From positions 62,001-126,000 of the forward strand of contig JAZNDW010000028.1 in the NCBI GenBank assembly GCA_045588245.1: 64,000 nt of DNA. The letters are read 5' to 3'. Below the pieces are notes generated by a model. That model ran no database searches, had not been told where the DNA came from, and saw nothing but the letters and a program-made list of their open reading frames with translations. Below are positions 49,715-58,374 of this stretch, piece by piece. The DNA comes from DTU064 sp045588245 (GTDB lineage: Bacteria > Bacillota > Clostridia > Oscillospirales > CAG-272). Each line of letters starts with the position of its first letter. The stretch's first letter is position 1. Both the position numbers and the translations under genes were made by a program.

Positions 49715-50185
49715 ATGTATATTGGCGGACGGAGCGACGGAAATAAAAACAGGGGCGAACTCAAAATACCCGAACAGTATAGCGGAAGTGCGCTCAGCCG
49801 CACGGATCCATTAAAACTCGAGCTTTTAAGCGAAAAGGATGCTCTGCGTCACGCAGAGGAGGTGTTTCAGAGAGGCTACGTTTTTGAAGAAGGGAAAACC
49901 GAAGCGGAATTTTCCGATGCGTCGGTGCCTGCGGCGTCGGCAGCAGAATCTCTTGACAGTGTCAAAGAAGTGATGGTGTCGCCGTCCTCTGCGCCATTGG
50001 CAGAAGAGGTTGCGGTGAGCGGTAAAGCTCACACGCTTTTGCCGACGGGAGGCGGACTTCTCTCGGGGTTGATTGAAAGCGTAAAGATCGAGCATATAAT
50101 ACTGATCGCGCTGATTTTAATATTATACGACAGCAAGGCTGACGATCAACTGCTCGTCATGCTGGCAATATTATTCTTCTGTTGA
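49715..50185 (+). CDS. Unknown protein with C-terminal membrane hairpin (set of three, 3)
   Basis: 156 residues. It begins with a hydrophilic part (KNRGELKIPEQYSGSALSRTDPLKLELL), has a Ser/Ala/Glu linker, and ends in two short hydrophobic stretches separated by an acidic turn (IILIALILILYDSKADDQ then LLVMLAILFF). This 'hydrophobic-acidic turn-hydrophobic' ending is common in small unknown proteins of spore-forming Firmicutes. It would anchor the three-protein set to a membrane. The stop overlaps the convergent PAS-like gene by 15 bp. Confidence 0.6.
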   Translation: MYIGGRSDGNKNRGELKIPEQYSGSALSRTDPLKLELLSEKDALRHAEEVFQRGYVFEEGKTEAEFSDASVPAASAAESLDSVKEVMVSPSSAPLAEEVAVSGKAHTLLPTGGGLLSGLIESVKIEHIILIALILILYDSKADDQLLVMLAILFFC

Positions 50186-51130
50186 CAGAGGATAATCAAC
50201 AGACATAGCAAGGCTGTCGAGAATGAAGCCTGTGCCTGCATCTGTTTTGAGATGTGACGGATAATAATCGTGACATTTGACGGTGATCGTGAAAACGATG
50301 CCGTCATTTTCACGTTTGACCTCGTGAGTCAAGGTGTAGCCGCATGCGCGTGCGATCGTTTTTGCATAGCAAAGATCGACCGCGCGAATGCCGAAGTCTC
50401 TTGTGGTTTTGTATTTGTCCGCCGCGTCGCTGTCGCACGATATGGTTATTACGGCGCGGTCGCGTGCATCTCGGACGACGATTGCCGTTGCGCTTTTTGC
50501 AATGTGGGATGCAGTCGATGTTATGGCGCATAACATCAGATAAAAGCCGTACGGCTCGGTGCAGATAACGCTGTTTTCATTAACGCTTGAATCTTCGGTG
50601 TAAACGATGTCGCCGCTTGTGTAAAGATGATGCGGCAATATTATTTGCGTAAAGCGTGTCATCAGCTCGCGCAGCGGGTAAAGGGCGAGCTGACGGTTTG
50701 CGGAAAAGACGGTATTTGAAGCTGTGAGCGTTTCATAAAGTCGGGCGAAGCGTCGCTTCCCCAAAAAACCGCCGTCTCGTACGGCAAGCTCAAAGCTTTC
50801 GGCAACGTCAATGTAGAATATCACGTTCTGTTTTTGCGAGAGATCCTTTGACAGATAAACTGTGCGTACGCCGTCAACGGCGTCGCGTGTCAGATCGAAA
50901 AGCATCGCGTCGATGCCTTTGTGAGATGATCTGACGGTGAATGAAAAAAGCCCCGACGATATAGACCTAGTATAATCGGCCATTGCGCTGTCATCCATGA
51001 GTTTTGTGATATTATCTCCGATACTGATAGCGGCGCATAGATCGTGCGCCGCTTCGTTATAGTGTATAATGGTGCCGCTTCTGTCCGTTGTGACGGTGGG
51101 CGGTGCCTTTTTGTCGTAGAGTATTGCCAT
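50171..51130 (-). CDS. PAS-like sensor protein with degenerate kinase-type ATPase region
   Basis: 319 residues. The start (KAPPTVTTDRSGTIIHYNEAAHDLC) is a typical PAS core, where a small ligand or partner is sensed. The middle (LYPLRELMTRFTQIILPHHLY) sits where a histidine-kinase dimer helix would be, without a clear H-box. The end (IRAVDLCYAKTIARACGYTLTHE, GIVFTITVKC) resembles the last part of a HATPase domain. It may be a decayed or atypical kinase. I start at the ATG at 51130 behind AAGGA; an Arg-rich longer frame is the antisense-like shadow of the neighbouring repeat tail. It follows the glycosidase-like gene by 10 bp. Confidence 0.6.
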   Translation of the reverse strand: MAILYDKKAPPTVTTDRSGTIIHYNEAAHDLCAAISIGDNITKLMDDSAMADYTRSISSGLFSFTVRSSHKGIDAMLFDLTRDAVDGVRTVYLSKDLSQKQNVIFYIDVAESFELAVRDGGFLGKRRFARLYETLTASNTVFSANRQLALYPLRELMTRFTQIILPHHLYTSGDIVYTEDSSVNENSVICTEPYGFYLMLCAITSTASHIAKSATAIVVRDARDRAVITISCDSDAADKYKTTRDFGIRAVDLCYAKTIARACGYTLTHEVKRENDGIVFTITVKCHDYYPSHLKTDAGTGFILDSLAMSVDYPLSTEE

Positions 51131-51140
51131 GTGAAGTCCT

Positions 51141-52610
51141 TTATTCGGTATCGGATCCGACCGACTCGTCGGATTCTTCGGGAGTCGGCGGGGCATCGGG
51201 TGTCTCGTCCGTATTCTCCGTTTCGGGCAGCGTTTCTTCTTCGGTATCGGGCTCGTCAGGCTCTGTAGGAGTTTCGACTGTCGTCTCTTCTCCGTCGGTA
51301 ACGTTATCGGTGTCCGACGTGTCCGTGTCGGGAGTGACCGTGTCGGATTCGAACGGATCGGTATCGGGAGCGTCCGTTTCGTCGGGCTCCTTTGTTGTGA
51401 CGGCAGGCTTCGTCGTTTCGGGTCTCTTCGTTTCCTCTTTTTTCGTCGTCGTTTCTTCGTCCTCGGTTTCGTCCGTGTCCGTTTCGGGAACGAAATCATC
51501 GGGAACAAATCCGCCGAGAGGCGCACTTACAACGTAAAAGTCAAATGCTCCTTTTGAATAAAGAGCTTCTGCCGCCTGAGCCAGGGAATAGGGGATGTCT
51601 CCGTTCAGCAAAAAGCGCAGACCGTAAAGGGAAATGCTTCCCTTGATAGACGTTGCCGCCTCGGTGAGCTGATCGTAAATGGCTGAATGGATGACGGTTT
51701 GTGTCGTTGTAACGGTATCTCTGTTTTCATCCGTGAAAACGACGGTTTCCTCGGAAACGGAATACGACCAATCGAAAGATTCCGTACTTACGGCTAAAAA
51801 AGACGTATTCGCCGCAATCGTTTCAAGATACGACGATAGCGTATCCGTCGCATAAGCTTCGGGAGCAAAAGCGAGCCCAAGCTTAATTTTCGGTGCGGAA
51901 ACTTTTGTTTTTTCAATAAAGGAGATCACGGTTTCGCAGTCTGCGGCACCGCCGAGGGAAAATCCGGAAACGAGTACTTCGTCTGCGCCGAGTGAGTATG
52001 CTTCGGCAACGATGGCGGTATCGAAAAGGAACGAAGCTTCCGAAAGGACGGGATCCGTCATATTCTGTGAGGACAGCTGATAATATGCCGTTACTTTCGG
52101 GGTGATGCCGTAATCTTTTCCGACCGAACGGATCAGATCGATGATGGACTGTAGCGTCGGCAGTTCTGCGTTTTCCGTCATGTACGAAAGCGTAATGGCG
52201 GCAGGTGAATAGTAGCAAAGAGAACCGTTATATGTGATCGGTACGGTGACGGAGTCAAATCCCGTAGCATAAATATTTTTGATCTGACGCGCAAGATCTT
52301 CCTCTGAAGAATAATCGGAAATATTAAGACAGCCCGAGCGGATACTTCCGTCAGCGGAGGTTATGGACGATATTCCGTCGCTTTTCAAAGTTGTGTCGGA
52401 ATCGGTCGTATCCTCTCCCGTGTTATCGGGCGGTGCGATCTGGTCTGCGAGCTCTTTTAGGTGGTTGCCGAGCATAACGGTGGCAACGATCACGATAAGA
52501 ACGAATACCGAAACAAAAAGAACGGCGGAATTGGGCTTGAGCTTAAATTTTCTGTGTCGGCGCGGTATACGGTTACGTTTGAATTTTACGGGACGTCGGT
52601 AATTGTTCAC
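51141..52610 (-). CDS. Membrane-anchored glycosidase-like protein with acidic Thr-rich tail
   Basis: 489 residues: a strongly basic N-terminus (RRPVKFKRNRIPRRHRKFK), one membrane anchor (AVLFVSVFVLIVIVATVML), an extracytoplasmic domain (about 85-385) and a 100-residue tail of Thr, Glu, Asp and Pro. The domain has the alternating strand/helix pattern of a TIM barrel (ARQIKNIYATGFDSVTVPI, YGITPKVTAYYQL, LGADEVLVSGFSLGG, IKLGLAFAPEAY), like GH18-related or polysaccharide-processing enzymes; the catalytic residues are not obvious. The low-complexity tail may reach into the wall. GTG start with AGGAGA in front. It heads a two-gene operon with the PAS-like protein. Confidence 0.6.
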   Translation of the reverse strand: MNNYRRPVKFKRNRIPRRHRKFKLKPNSAVLFVSVFVLIVIVATVMLGNHLKELADQIAPPDNTGEDTTDSDTTLKSDGISSITSADGSIRSGCLNISDYSSEEDLARQIKNIYATGFDSVTVPITYNGSLCYYSPAAITLSYMTENAELPTLQSIIDLIRSVGKDYGITPKVTAYYQLSSQNMTDPVLSEASFLFDTAIVAEAYSLGADEVLVSGFSLGGAADCETVISFIEKTKVSAPKIKLGLAFAPEAYATDTLSSYLETIAANTSFLAVSTESFDWSYSVSEETVVFTDENRDTVTTTQTVIHSAIYDQLTEAATSIKGSISLYGLRFLLNGDIPYSLAQAAEALYSKGAFDFYVVSAPLGGFVPDDFVPETDTDETEDEETTTKKEETKRPETTKPAVTTKEPDETDAPDTDPFESDTVTPDTDTSDTDNVTDGEETTVETPTEPDEPDTEEETLPETENTDETPDAPPTPEESDESVGSDTE

Positions 52611-52658
52611 GTCGTTCTCCTTTCGATAGAATTTTTATAAGCTGTTATGTACGTATGG

Positions 52659-53687
52659 TCAGTCGGTGATGTCGGCAAAAGTGAGTCCGTCGAGATAGTC
52701 GGTGGTCTTCACCTGAAGCTTATCCATCTCACCTTCGACAGCCTGCTGATATTTCCACGCAAGATAAGAATCGCGCAGATCGTCAAAATATTCGGAAACG
52801 TATGATGGATCGATCTCGCATCGGAGAATAATGTGGTAGCCGAGATAAGACTCAACGATACCGCTCATTTCACCGACTTTCAATGCAAATGCGGCTTCTT
52901 CAAATTCCTCAACAAGCTCGTTGTGAGTGAAGTAATAGCCGACTGGATTGACGATCATCTCGGGATCTTCGCCGTACTTTGCAACAAGAGTGTCGAAATC
53001 GACGCCGAGTGAGGCGGAATTAAGCGCTTCCTTGGCGCGCTCATAGTTTGCGGCAGGATCTTCACCAGGATCGTTTTTAACGAGGATCTGCTTCGCGTGG
53101 CAGAATTCATCTTCATTACGAATTGAGTTAAGAACAGCTTCGTCGCTTGTTTTGATGACACCGTCGTAGATAAGCTCGTCACATAGCATCGCATCAAGCT
53201 CAAGACGGCGGAGCAGAAAACGGAAAACGTTGTCCGTCATGTGTGCCGATTTCAGTCCTTCGACGTATCCGTCAACGTCGCCAAAGCTGTTTTCTATGTA
53301 ATAAACTACGGTTTCATCGACGGTTTTATCAAGCTTTTTGCCAAGCGGATCGAGCTCGTATTTTTCGGACAGGCTGATCGTTGCGTAACAGCGGTGGATC
53401 GCCGACAAAGTCTTTTCGCGGATCTCGGTAAATACGGCGTCCGTGTCAACGTCTTCGGATTCCCAGTACTTCGCATTTCCGGCGTCATATTCAAATTTAT
53501 AATTCAGGAAAAAATAGCGGTACAGTTCGTAGGGAACTTCATAATCACCGACGTAAAGAACGGTTTTGAGCTCCTCTGCGGTGCTATTGGGGATGTCGTA
53601 ACTTTCCCCGCCGCAGGAAGAAAACGTTCCAGCGATGATAAAGAGAGTGAAAATTAAAATAATTGAGCGTTTTATAAAGAGCTTCAT
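52659..53687 (-). CDS. prsA: PrsA-like foldase lipoprotein (parvulin peptidyl-prolyl isomerase)
   Basis: 342 residues. Lipoprotein signal with lipobox FSSC near residue 25, a helical N-terminal chaperone region, and a parvulin domain: EFCHAKQILVKNDPGE, FDTLVAKYGEDP, GYYFTHNELVEEFEEAAFALKVGEMSGIVES and YLGYHIILRCE. PrsA sits on the outer face of the membrane and helps exported proteins fold, often penicillin-binding proteins and enzymes. Monocistronic by appearance; divergent from hprK. Confidence 0.88.
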   Translation of the reverse strand: MKLFIKRSIILIFTLFIIAGTFSSCGGESYDIPNSTAEELKTVLYVGDYEVPYELYRYFFLNYKFEYDAGNAKYWESEDVDTDAVFTEIREKTLSAIHRCYATISLSEKYELDPLGKKLDKTVDETVVYYIENSFGDVDGYVEGLKSAHMTDNVFRFLLRRLELDAMLCDELIYDGVIKTSDEAVLNSIRNEDEFCHAKQILVKNDPGEDPAANYERAKEALNSASLGVDFDTLVAKYGEDPEMIVNPVGYYFTHNELVEEFEEAAFALKVGEMSGIVESYLGYHIILRCEIDPSYVSEYFDDLRDSYLAWKYQQAVEGEMDKLQVKTTDYLDGLTFADITD

Positions 53688-53814
53688 TTTTAAGAGCCTT
53701 TCGTGTTTTGATAATACTACATCAATTTAATATGATATAATATAATTATGTCCCAAATATGAACACAAACGCCAAGCGGAGCAATAGATAAAAGTAAATT
53801 TTAATACTCGCGTA

Positions 53815-53843
53815 TTGAAAACGTGTAAATGCTGTGATATACT
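53815..53843 (+). promoter_or_regulatory. Promoter of hprK
   Basis: TTGAAA, 17-base spacer, TATACT, 38 bp before the start codon. Confidence 0.75.
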
Positions 53844-53881
53844 GTAAAATGTATAGAAATGCAATTGCGAGGGAAACGGAT

Positions 53882-54841
53882 ATGGCATTTGAAAAAGCAA
53901 AAGTCACACTCGGCGAAATAGTTGATGAATTCAAGCTTGATATATCGTATATGCCCGAAGAAGGACGCGACCGCGAGATCATAATTGCGGAGGTCAACCG
54001 TCCGGGTCTCGCTTTTACGGGATACTTTGAGAAGTTTGAGCCTGCGCGTATTCAGCTTGTCGGTGTCGTTGAGCAACAGTACCTTGCAGACATGGATCCC
54101 GACGTCAGAAAAACGATCCTGATCGAGTTTTTCCGCCGCAATCCCGTTGCCGTTATAATAACGACCGGCATGAAGCCTACAGAAGAAATGCTTGAGATCG
54201 CATCTTATTATGAAGTTCCGTTGCTCCTGACAAATCAGCTAACGAGTGATTTTATGGCAGCACTTATCGCATCGCTCAACCTGCATCTTGCGCCGCGCGT
54301 CACCATCCACGGCGTTTTCGTTGAAGTATACGGAGAGGGCGTGCTCATTCTCGGCGACAGCGGGATCGGTAAAAGCGAAACGGCGATCGAGCTCGTCAAG
54401 CGAGGTCACCGACTTATCGCGGACGATGCTGTCGTTGTCAAACGTGTTTCTGCCGTTTCACTTGTCGGAACGTCGCCTGAGCTGATACAGTATTACGTTG
54501 AACTCCGCGGCATCGGAATCGTTGACGTCCGCCGTATTTTCGGTATGGGCTCGATCAAGCAGTCGGAAAAAGTCAACATGATAATCAAGCTTGAAAACTG
54601 GGTGCAGGGAAAAATGTACGATCGCTTCGGTCTTGAAACGGAGTTTACGGACATTCTCGGCATCAACGTGCCGACTACGACGGTACCCGTTCGCCCGGGA
54701 CGAAATCTTGCCATTATCATTGAAATTGCGGCGATGAACAACCGCCAGAAAAAGATGGGCTATAACACGCCCGAAGAATTCAATAAAAAGCTTATGGAGC
54801 TTTACGGAGTCGACCCCGAGCTCGGAAGCATTAAGGGTTGA
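53882..54841 (+). CDS. hprK: HPr kinase/phosphorylase
   Basis: HprK phosphorylates Ser46 of HPr to set carbon catabolite repression in Gram-positives. The C-terminal domain has the P-loop LGDSGIGKSETAIELVKRGH, LIADDAVVV, and the HprK signature ELRGIGIVDVRRIFGMGSIK. The N-terminal domain (VTLGEIVDEFKLDISY, ARIQLVG) is also typical. 319 residues from the ATG at 53882, which follows GAGGG. Upstream in-frame codons belong to the promoter region. It is transcribed just before the folate riboswitch unit. Confidence 0.97.
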   Translation: MAFEKAKVTLGEIVDEFKLDISYMPEEGRDREIIIAEVNRPGLAFTGYFEKFEPARIQLVGVVEQQYLADMDPDVRKTILIEFFRRNPVAVIITTGMKPTEEMLEIASYYEVPLLLTNQLTSDFMAALIASLNLHLAPRVTIHGVFVEVYGEGVLILGDSGIGKSETAIELVKRGHRLIADDAVVVKRVSAVSLVGTSPELIQYYVELRGIGIVDVRRIFGMGSIKQSEKVNMIIKLENWVQGKMYDRFGLETEFTDILGINVPTTTVPVRPGRNLAIIIEIAAMNNRQKKMGYNTPEEFNKKLMELYGVDPELGSIKG

Positions 54842-54860
54842 TAACACCCGAAAAATCATT

Positions 54861-54960
54861 AACACAGAGTAGGCGAATGCGCGTCAAGTGCCGCGGGGAC
54901 GGGGAGTTGCCCGGCGGACGAAGATTATGTCGCGGTGCGTTCGCCGCATCCCGCTGTTGC
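54861..54960 (+). promoter_or_regulatory. Tetrahydrofolate (THF) riboswitch
   Basis: The leader before folT carries conserved stretches of the THF riboswitch: AGTAGGCGAATGCGCGTCAA, then GGACGGGGAGTTGCCC, GGACGAAG, and CGCGGTGCGTTCGCCGCATCC. The 5' AACACAG and 3' CTGTT can close the basal stem. THF riboswitches bind reduced folates and turn down folate transport; the next gene is the folate transporter component FolT. The Shine-Dalgarno of folT lies about 50 bases downstream, so control of translation start is likely. Confidence 0.9.
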
Positions 54961-55019
54961 ATAAGAGACGCATCTATCTCCGACTGCAATAACGAAAGCG
55001 AGCATTCGGAGGTATAATA

Positions 55020-55556
55020 ATGTCAAAAAATAAGAATTATGCCGTTTATATTACGGCGCTTGCTATGCTGACGGCGGTTTCCGTCGTTATAGGCATCGTA
55101 TGTAAAAATCTTTTTACCGTCGGTGTTTATTACAGATTCACCCTTGAAAATCTCGGTGTCATTTTTGCAGGAGTTTTTTTGGGTCCCGCTGCCGGTGCCG
55201 TCGTTGCGCTTGCGACGGATACGATCAGCTGTCTGCTTTCGTCTAACCCTATGATAAATCCGATAATTTCGGTCGGCGCCGTTGCCGTCGGCTTCATTTC
55301 GGGCGCTGTTATCAAGTATATCTATCGCGGTCGGACGAGCACGGTCACCGTTTCGGTGTCGGCGGGGTTGGCGCATTTATTTGGGCAGGTACTGGTCAAA
55401 TCTATCGGCAAGATGGTATATTACGGCATGCCGTGGTACGGCATTTTTATCGGACTTATCTTGAGTATCGCAGCATGTACACTTGAGGTGATCATCATTC
55501 GCATACTCTCAAATAATCCGCAAATACACAAGTTTATCGTTAGGAATACGAAGTGA
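55020..55556 (+). CDS. folT: Folate-specific ECF transporter substrate-binding subunit FolT
   Basis: 178-residue S component of an energy-coupling-factor transporter: five to six membrane segments with VYITALAMLTAVSVVIGIV, VYYRFTLENLGVIFAGVFLGPAAGAVVALATD and NPMINPIISVGAVAVGFISG, the pattern of FolT proteins. It captures folates for import and works with a shared EcfAAT energizing module encoded elsewhere. The THF riboswitch upstream and folC downstream (stop/start overlap) confirm the substrate. CGGAGG precedes the ATG. Confidence 0.93.
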   Translation: MSKNKNYAVYITALAMLTAVSVVIGIVCKNLFTVGVYYRFTLENLGVIFAGVFLGPAAGAVVALATDTISCLLSSNPMINPIISVGAVAVGFISGAVIKYIYRGRTSTVTVSVSAGLAHLFGQVLVKSIGKMVYYGMPWYGIFIGLILSIAACTLEVIIIRILSNNPQIHKFIVRNTK

Positions 55557-56845
55557 TGACATATACTGAAGCTTTGGAATATATCCATTCGGTCACGTGG
55601 CTCGGAAGCCGTCCCGGTCTTTCGCGCATAACGGAGCTTTGCCGAATGATGGGCGATCCGCAGGACAACCTCAATTTTGTCCATATTGCAGGTACGAACG
55701 GCAAAGGCTCGTTTGCGTCTATGCTTGACTCGGTTTTGCGTGAGGCAGGCTATAAGGTTGGACTTTTCACGTCTCCGTACATCGTTGATTTCGGCGAACG
55801 CATCCGCGTCAACGGAGAAAATATCAACGGAGAAGACTTGGCATCGGTCACGGAATTCGTTAAGAGCTGTGCCGATAAAATGGAAGATCAGCCGACGGAG
55901 TTTGAGCTGATTACGGCTATTGCATTTGAGCATTTCCGCCGCGAAGCTTGCGACGTTGTCGTGCTTGAAGTCGGACTCGGCGGCAGGCTTGATTCCACCA
56001 ACGTTATCAAGAGTCCCGTGCTGTCCGTTATAACGGAGGTATCGCTTGACCATACGGCGATCCTCGGTGACACCGTCGAGGCGATCGCTGCCGAAAAGGC
56101 GGGGATCATTAAATGCGGTGTGCCCGTTATGTTTTCAGGCACAGACGAAACGGCGGCGGACGTAATATCATCTGTGGCAAACAGCGTCAGCTGCGAGTTC
56201 TCGCGCCCCGATTATGAAAAGCTCCGCGTAGTGTCCAGCTCTGTCGGCGGCAGCATTTTCAACTATAACGGCAAGCAAGGCTATAAAATCACGTTGGCGG
56301 GAATCTATCAGCTGCGTAATGCCGCCGCTGTTATCCATGCAACCGAGATACTGAATACGGTCGGATATACGATAAAGGACGACGCGCTTCGACGCGGACT
56401 TCAGCGAGCCGCCTGGCGCGCGCGATTTGAAGTGCTCCGCAAATCTCCCGTAATCATTTACGACGGCGGTCACAATCCCGGCGGCGTTAAGGTGTTCTTT
56501 GAAAGCGTTGCCGCGTACTATCCCGACACGAAAATGACGATACTGACGGGCATTATGGCGGATAAGGAATATAGGACTGCGGCTGAGATCTCGTCGCCCC
56601 ATATCGCACGTGCATTCACCGTTACTCCGAACGTTCCGCGTGCACTTGACGCTGTAACGTATGCCGACGTTTATCAGGAGCTTAACGTTGATGCGATCGC
56701 CTGCGAAACGCTCGACGGCGGCGTCGCCATGGCAATTGCCGACGCTTGCAACGAGGACAGACCGCTTCTGATCTTCGGCTCACTGTATATGTACTCGGAC
56801 ATCGTTGCCGCCATTGACCGTATAATGCCGCAAGTGAGGTCATAA
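55556..56845 (+). CDS. folC: Folylpolyglutamate synthase/dihydrofolate synthase
   Basis: Mur-ligase fold enzyme that adds glutamates to folates, trapping them in the cell. Motifs are FVHIAGTNGKGSFASML (P-loop), TSPYIVDFGERIRVNG, DVVVLEVGLGGRLDSTNVI, SLDHTAILGDTVEAIAAEKAGI and IIYDGGHNPGG. 430 residues. The ATG overlaps the folT stop by one base (a GTG one codon earlier is also possible). With folT it forms a folate uptake-and-retain operon under the THF riboswitch. Confidence 0.97.
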   Translation: MTYTEALEYIHSVTWLGSRPGLSRITELCRMMGDPQDNLNFVHIAGTNGKGSFASMLDSVLREAGYKVGLFTSPYIVDFGERIRVNGENINGEDLASVTEFVKSCADKMEDQPTEFELITAIAFEHFRREACDVVVLEVGLGGRLDSTNVIKSPVLSVITEVSLDHTAILGDTVEAIAAEKAGIIKCGVPVMFSGTDETAADVISSVANSVSCEFSRPDYEKLRVVSSSVGGSIFNYNGKQGYKITLAGIYQLRNAAAVIHATEILNTVGYTIKDDALRRGLQRAAWRARFEVLRKSPVIIYDGGHNPGGVKVFFESVAAYYPDTKMTILTGIMADKEYRTAAEISSPHIARAFTVTPNVPRALDAVTYADVYQELNVDAIACETLDGGVAMAIADACNEDRPLLIFGSLYMYSDIVAAIDRIMPQVRS

Positions 56846-57547
56846 ATGAAAAAGATTTTACGTTTGACAGCCTTACTTATCGTTATTATGATCGTCTTAC
56901 CGCTTACGTCATGCGATACGAGTGAAGGAAGCGTTTATTATAACCTTATGACACTTTTGGGATTTGATATGATCGATTACGAAAGCGAAGTTGGCATACG
57001 GTTCCCGGGCACGAATGACGAGATATATAAAACGGTTTCTGACATGATCACGATACTCGTGTACGACAGCGTTGACATCGCGCTTTTTGAAACAACGCGC
57101 GAAGCTTCCACAGGCAACAGCGATGCTATACTCAATTATATGCTGCGCTCCAGCTATTCCGCGTACAGCGGAAATTCGGCTCTGCTTGCCGAGGCGGAGG
57201 AAATATATCCGCAGTATCACATAACTACGCTGATACCGAAAGCGGATTACGAAAGCTACGTTTACCGTTATTTCGGCGGCAACACGAGCGTTCAACATGC
57301 AAGTACCGTTCATTTTACATATTTACCCAAGCTTAACGCATATACAACGACAGGACAGCCTCTTTCTTCCGACGTTGTGATAACGGTCGACAGCGTCGTC
57401 GAAACGGCACATACGTACCGTGTTGAGTTTACTCTTTCCGACGGGGAAGAATCCTGTTGTTATAAGTCAATGTTAATGAAACGCGACGATAAAACGCTTT
57501 ACGTCCGTTTTGTCAGATTGGCTGAGGAAGCGGACGAAACGAAATGA
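56846..57547 (+). CDS. Lipoprotein of unknown function
   Basis: 233 residues beginning with a lipoprotein signal (LRLTALLIVIMIVLPLTSC, lipobox LTSC). The exported part has no recognised domain: YNLMTLLGFDMIDYESEVGI, an alpha-helical middle (AILNYMLRSSYSAYSGNS), and a beta-rich C-terminal half (STVHFTYLPKLNAYTT, SDVVITVDSVVETAHTYRVEF). It begins right after folC ends and ends in a terminator, so it is the last gene of the folate operon, though no link to folate is evident. Confidence 0.65.
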   Translation: MKKILRLTALLIVIMIVLPLTSCDTSEGSVYYNLMTLLGFDMIDYESEVGIRFPGTNDEIYKTVSDMITILVYDSVDIALFETTREASTGNSDAILNYMLRSSYSAYSGNSALLAEAEEIYPQYHITTLIPKADYESYVYRYFGGNTSVQHASTVHFTYLPKLNAYTTTGQPLSSDVVITVDSVVETAHTYRVEFTLSDGEESCCYKSMLMKRDDKTLYVRFVRLAEEADETK

Positions 57548-57566
57548 CATAACCGTGCGCTCGCAC

Positions 57567-57600
57567 AAAAAAGCCGACAGATATTTCTGTCGGCTTTTCG
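57567..57600. terminator. Bidirectional terminator
   Basis: AAAAGCCGACAGA / TCTGTCGGCTTTT, 13 bp with a 4-base loop, between the convergent lipoprotein and spoIIR genes. Its core stem sequence resembles the terminator at 16762. Confidence 0.9.
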
Positions 57601-57624
57601 TATGTGCAGCTGCTGTCGCACGTA

Positions 57625-58227
57625 TTATTTGAACAGTTCTTCGATGATCTCAAGTATTCGCAGCTTGATCACGTAACGGGTGTTGTCGGACTCGGTGATT
57701 ATTCTGTATTGCGACGGCGTGAATCCGACTTCGATAAAATCTTCCTCCGTCTTTGACGAGACGGCAGGTGCCGTGCACATTCTCGGAAATAGCACACACC
57801 ACCAATTCGCACCCTCAGCTTCGCCGAGCATGATACGCAGGGAAGTGTACTCGCCCGATGGGAGAGTTGCGATACCATACGACCGACGCGGATATTTTTC
57901 CTCGGTGAGCGTTACCGTCACACACTCGTCCGAACCGTATTCCCGTACCGCATCCGCGGCGGCATCCTTTATATCGGACAGCGTATCTTTCAGCCGTGCT
58001 TCTGCCTCGGTTTTGTCTTTCGCGTTCGCTATGATCGAGTCAACTTTATTTAATACGCTGTCGCGCACGTAAAGCTTCAGCGACTGATCGGCTTCACTGT
58101 CTGAATTGGCAAGAATGTGCAGCCGTATAACGTTGTCGTATAGCAGAAAGTCATCGCCTGAAGGCAGAAAGCTTGCCGCCGTCGATACGATGAGCACGGC
58201 AACTGACAGTATAAGTATCTTTTTCAC
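57625..58227 (-). CDS. spoIIR: Stage II sporulation protein R
   Basis: SpoIIR is secreted from the forespore and triggers processing of pro-sigma-E in the mother cell. Family stretches are YDNVIRLHILANSDSEADQ, LYVRDSVLNKV, RRSYGIATLPSGEYTSLRI and MLGEAEGANWWCVLFPRMC. An N-terminal hydrophobic signal (ILILSVAVLIVSTAASFL) is present. About 200 residues. I start at the GTG at 58227, six bases after GGGGGA. A sigma-F-like promoter lies just upstream, as expected for this gene. Its presence implies sporulation ability. Confidence 0.95.
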   Translation of the reverse strand: MKKILILSVAVLIVSTAASFLPSGDDFLLYDNVIRLHILANSDSEADQSLKLYVRDSVLNKVDSIIANAKDKTEAEARLKDTLSDIKDAAADAVREYGSDECVTVTLTEEKYPRRSYGIATLPSGEYTSLRIMLGEAEGANWWCVLFPRMCTAPAVSSKTEEDFIEVGFTPSQYRIITESDNTRYVIKLRILEIIEELFK

Positions 58228-58259
58228 GTTATTTCCCCCGTTATTTTTGTTTTCGTATA

Positions 58260-58289
58260 GAATATTGCCGCCAATCAAATCAAATATTC
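58260..58289 (-). promoter_or_regulatory. Sigma-F-like promoter of spoIIR
   Basis: Minus strand GAATA (58289-58285), exactly 15 bases, then GGCAATATTC (58269-58260). Bacillus sigma-F promoters read about GYWTA-N15-GGnRAnAhTR, so spacing is exact, with one mismatch in each box. It lies 32 bp before the spoIIR start. Confidence 0.55.
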
Positions 58290-58306
58290 AAAAAAACATA
58301 AATTTG

Positions 58307-58335
58307 TTGACAACAAGATAACGTGGTGATAGAAT
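58307..58335 (+). promoter_or_regulatory. Promoter of asnA
   Basis: TTGACA, 17-base spacer, TAGAAT, 39 bp before the start codon, divergent from the spoIIR promoter. Confidence 0.75.
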
Positions 58336-58374
58336 AAATCATTATATCGTTCGCTTTTCGGAATGGAGATTATT

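Noticed and set aside
51131..51526. Arg/Lys-rich N-terminal extension of the PAS-like gene, and Ser/Val-rich frames on the other strand
   Set aside because: They are alternative readings of the repetitive Thr/Glu/Asp tail of the glycosidase-like gene; the PAS-like gene has a proper start at 51130.
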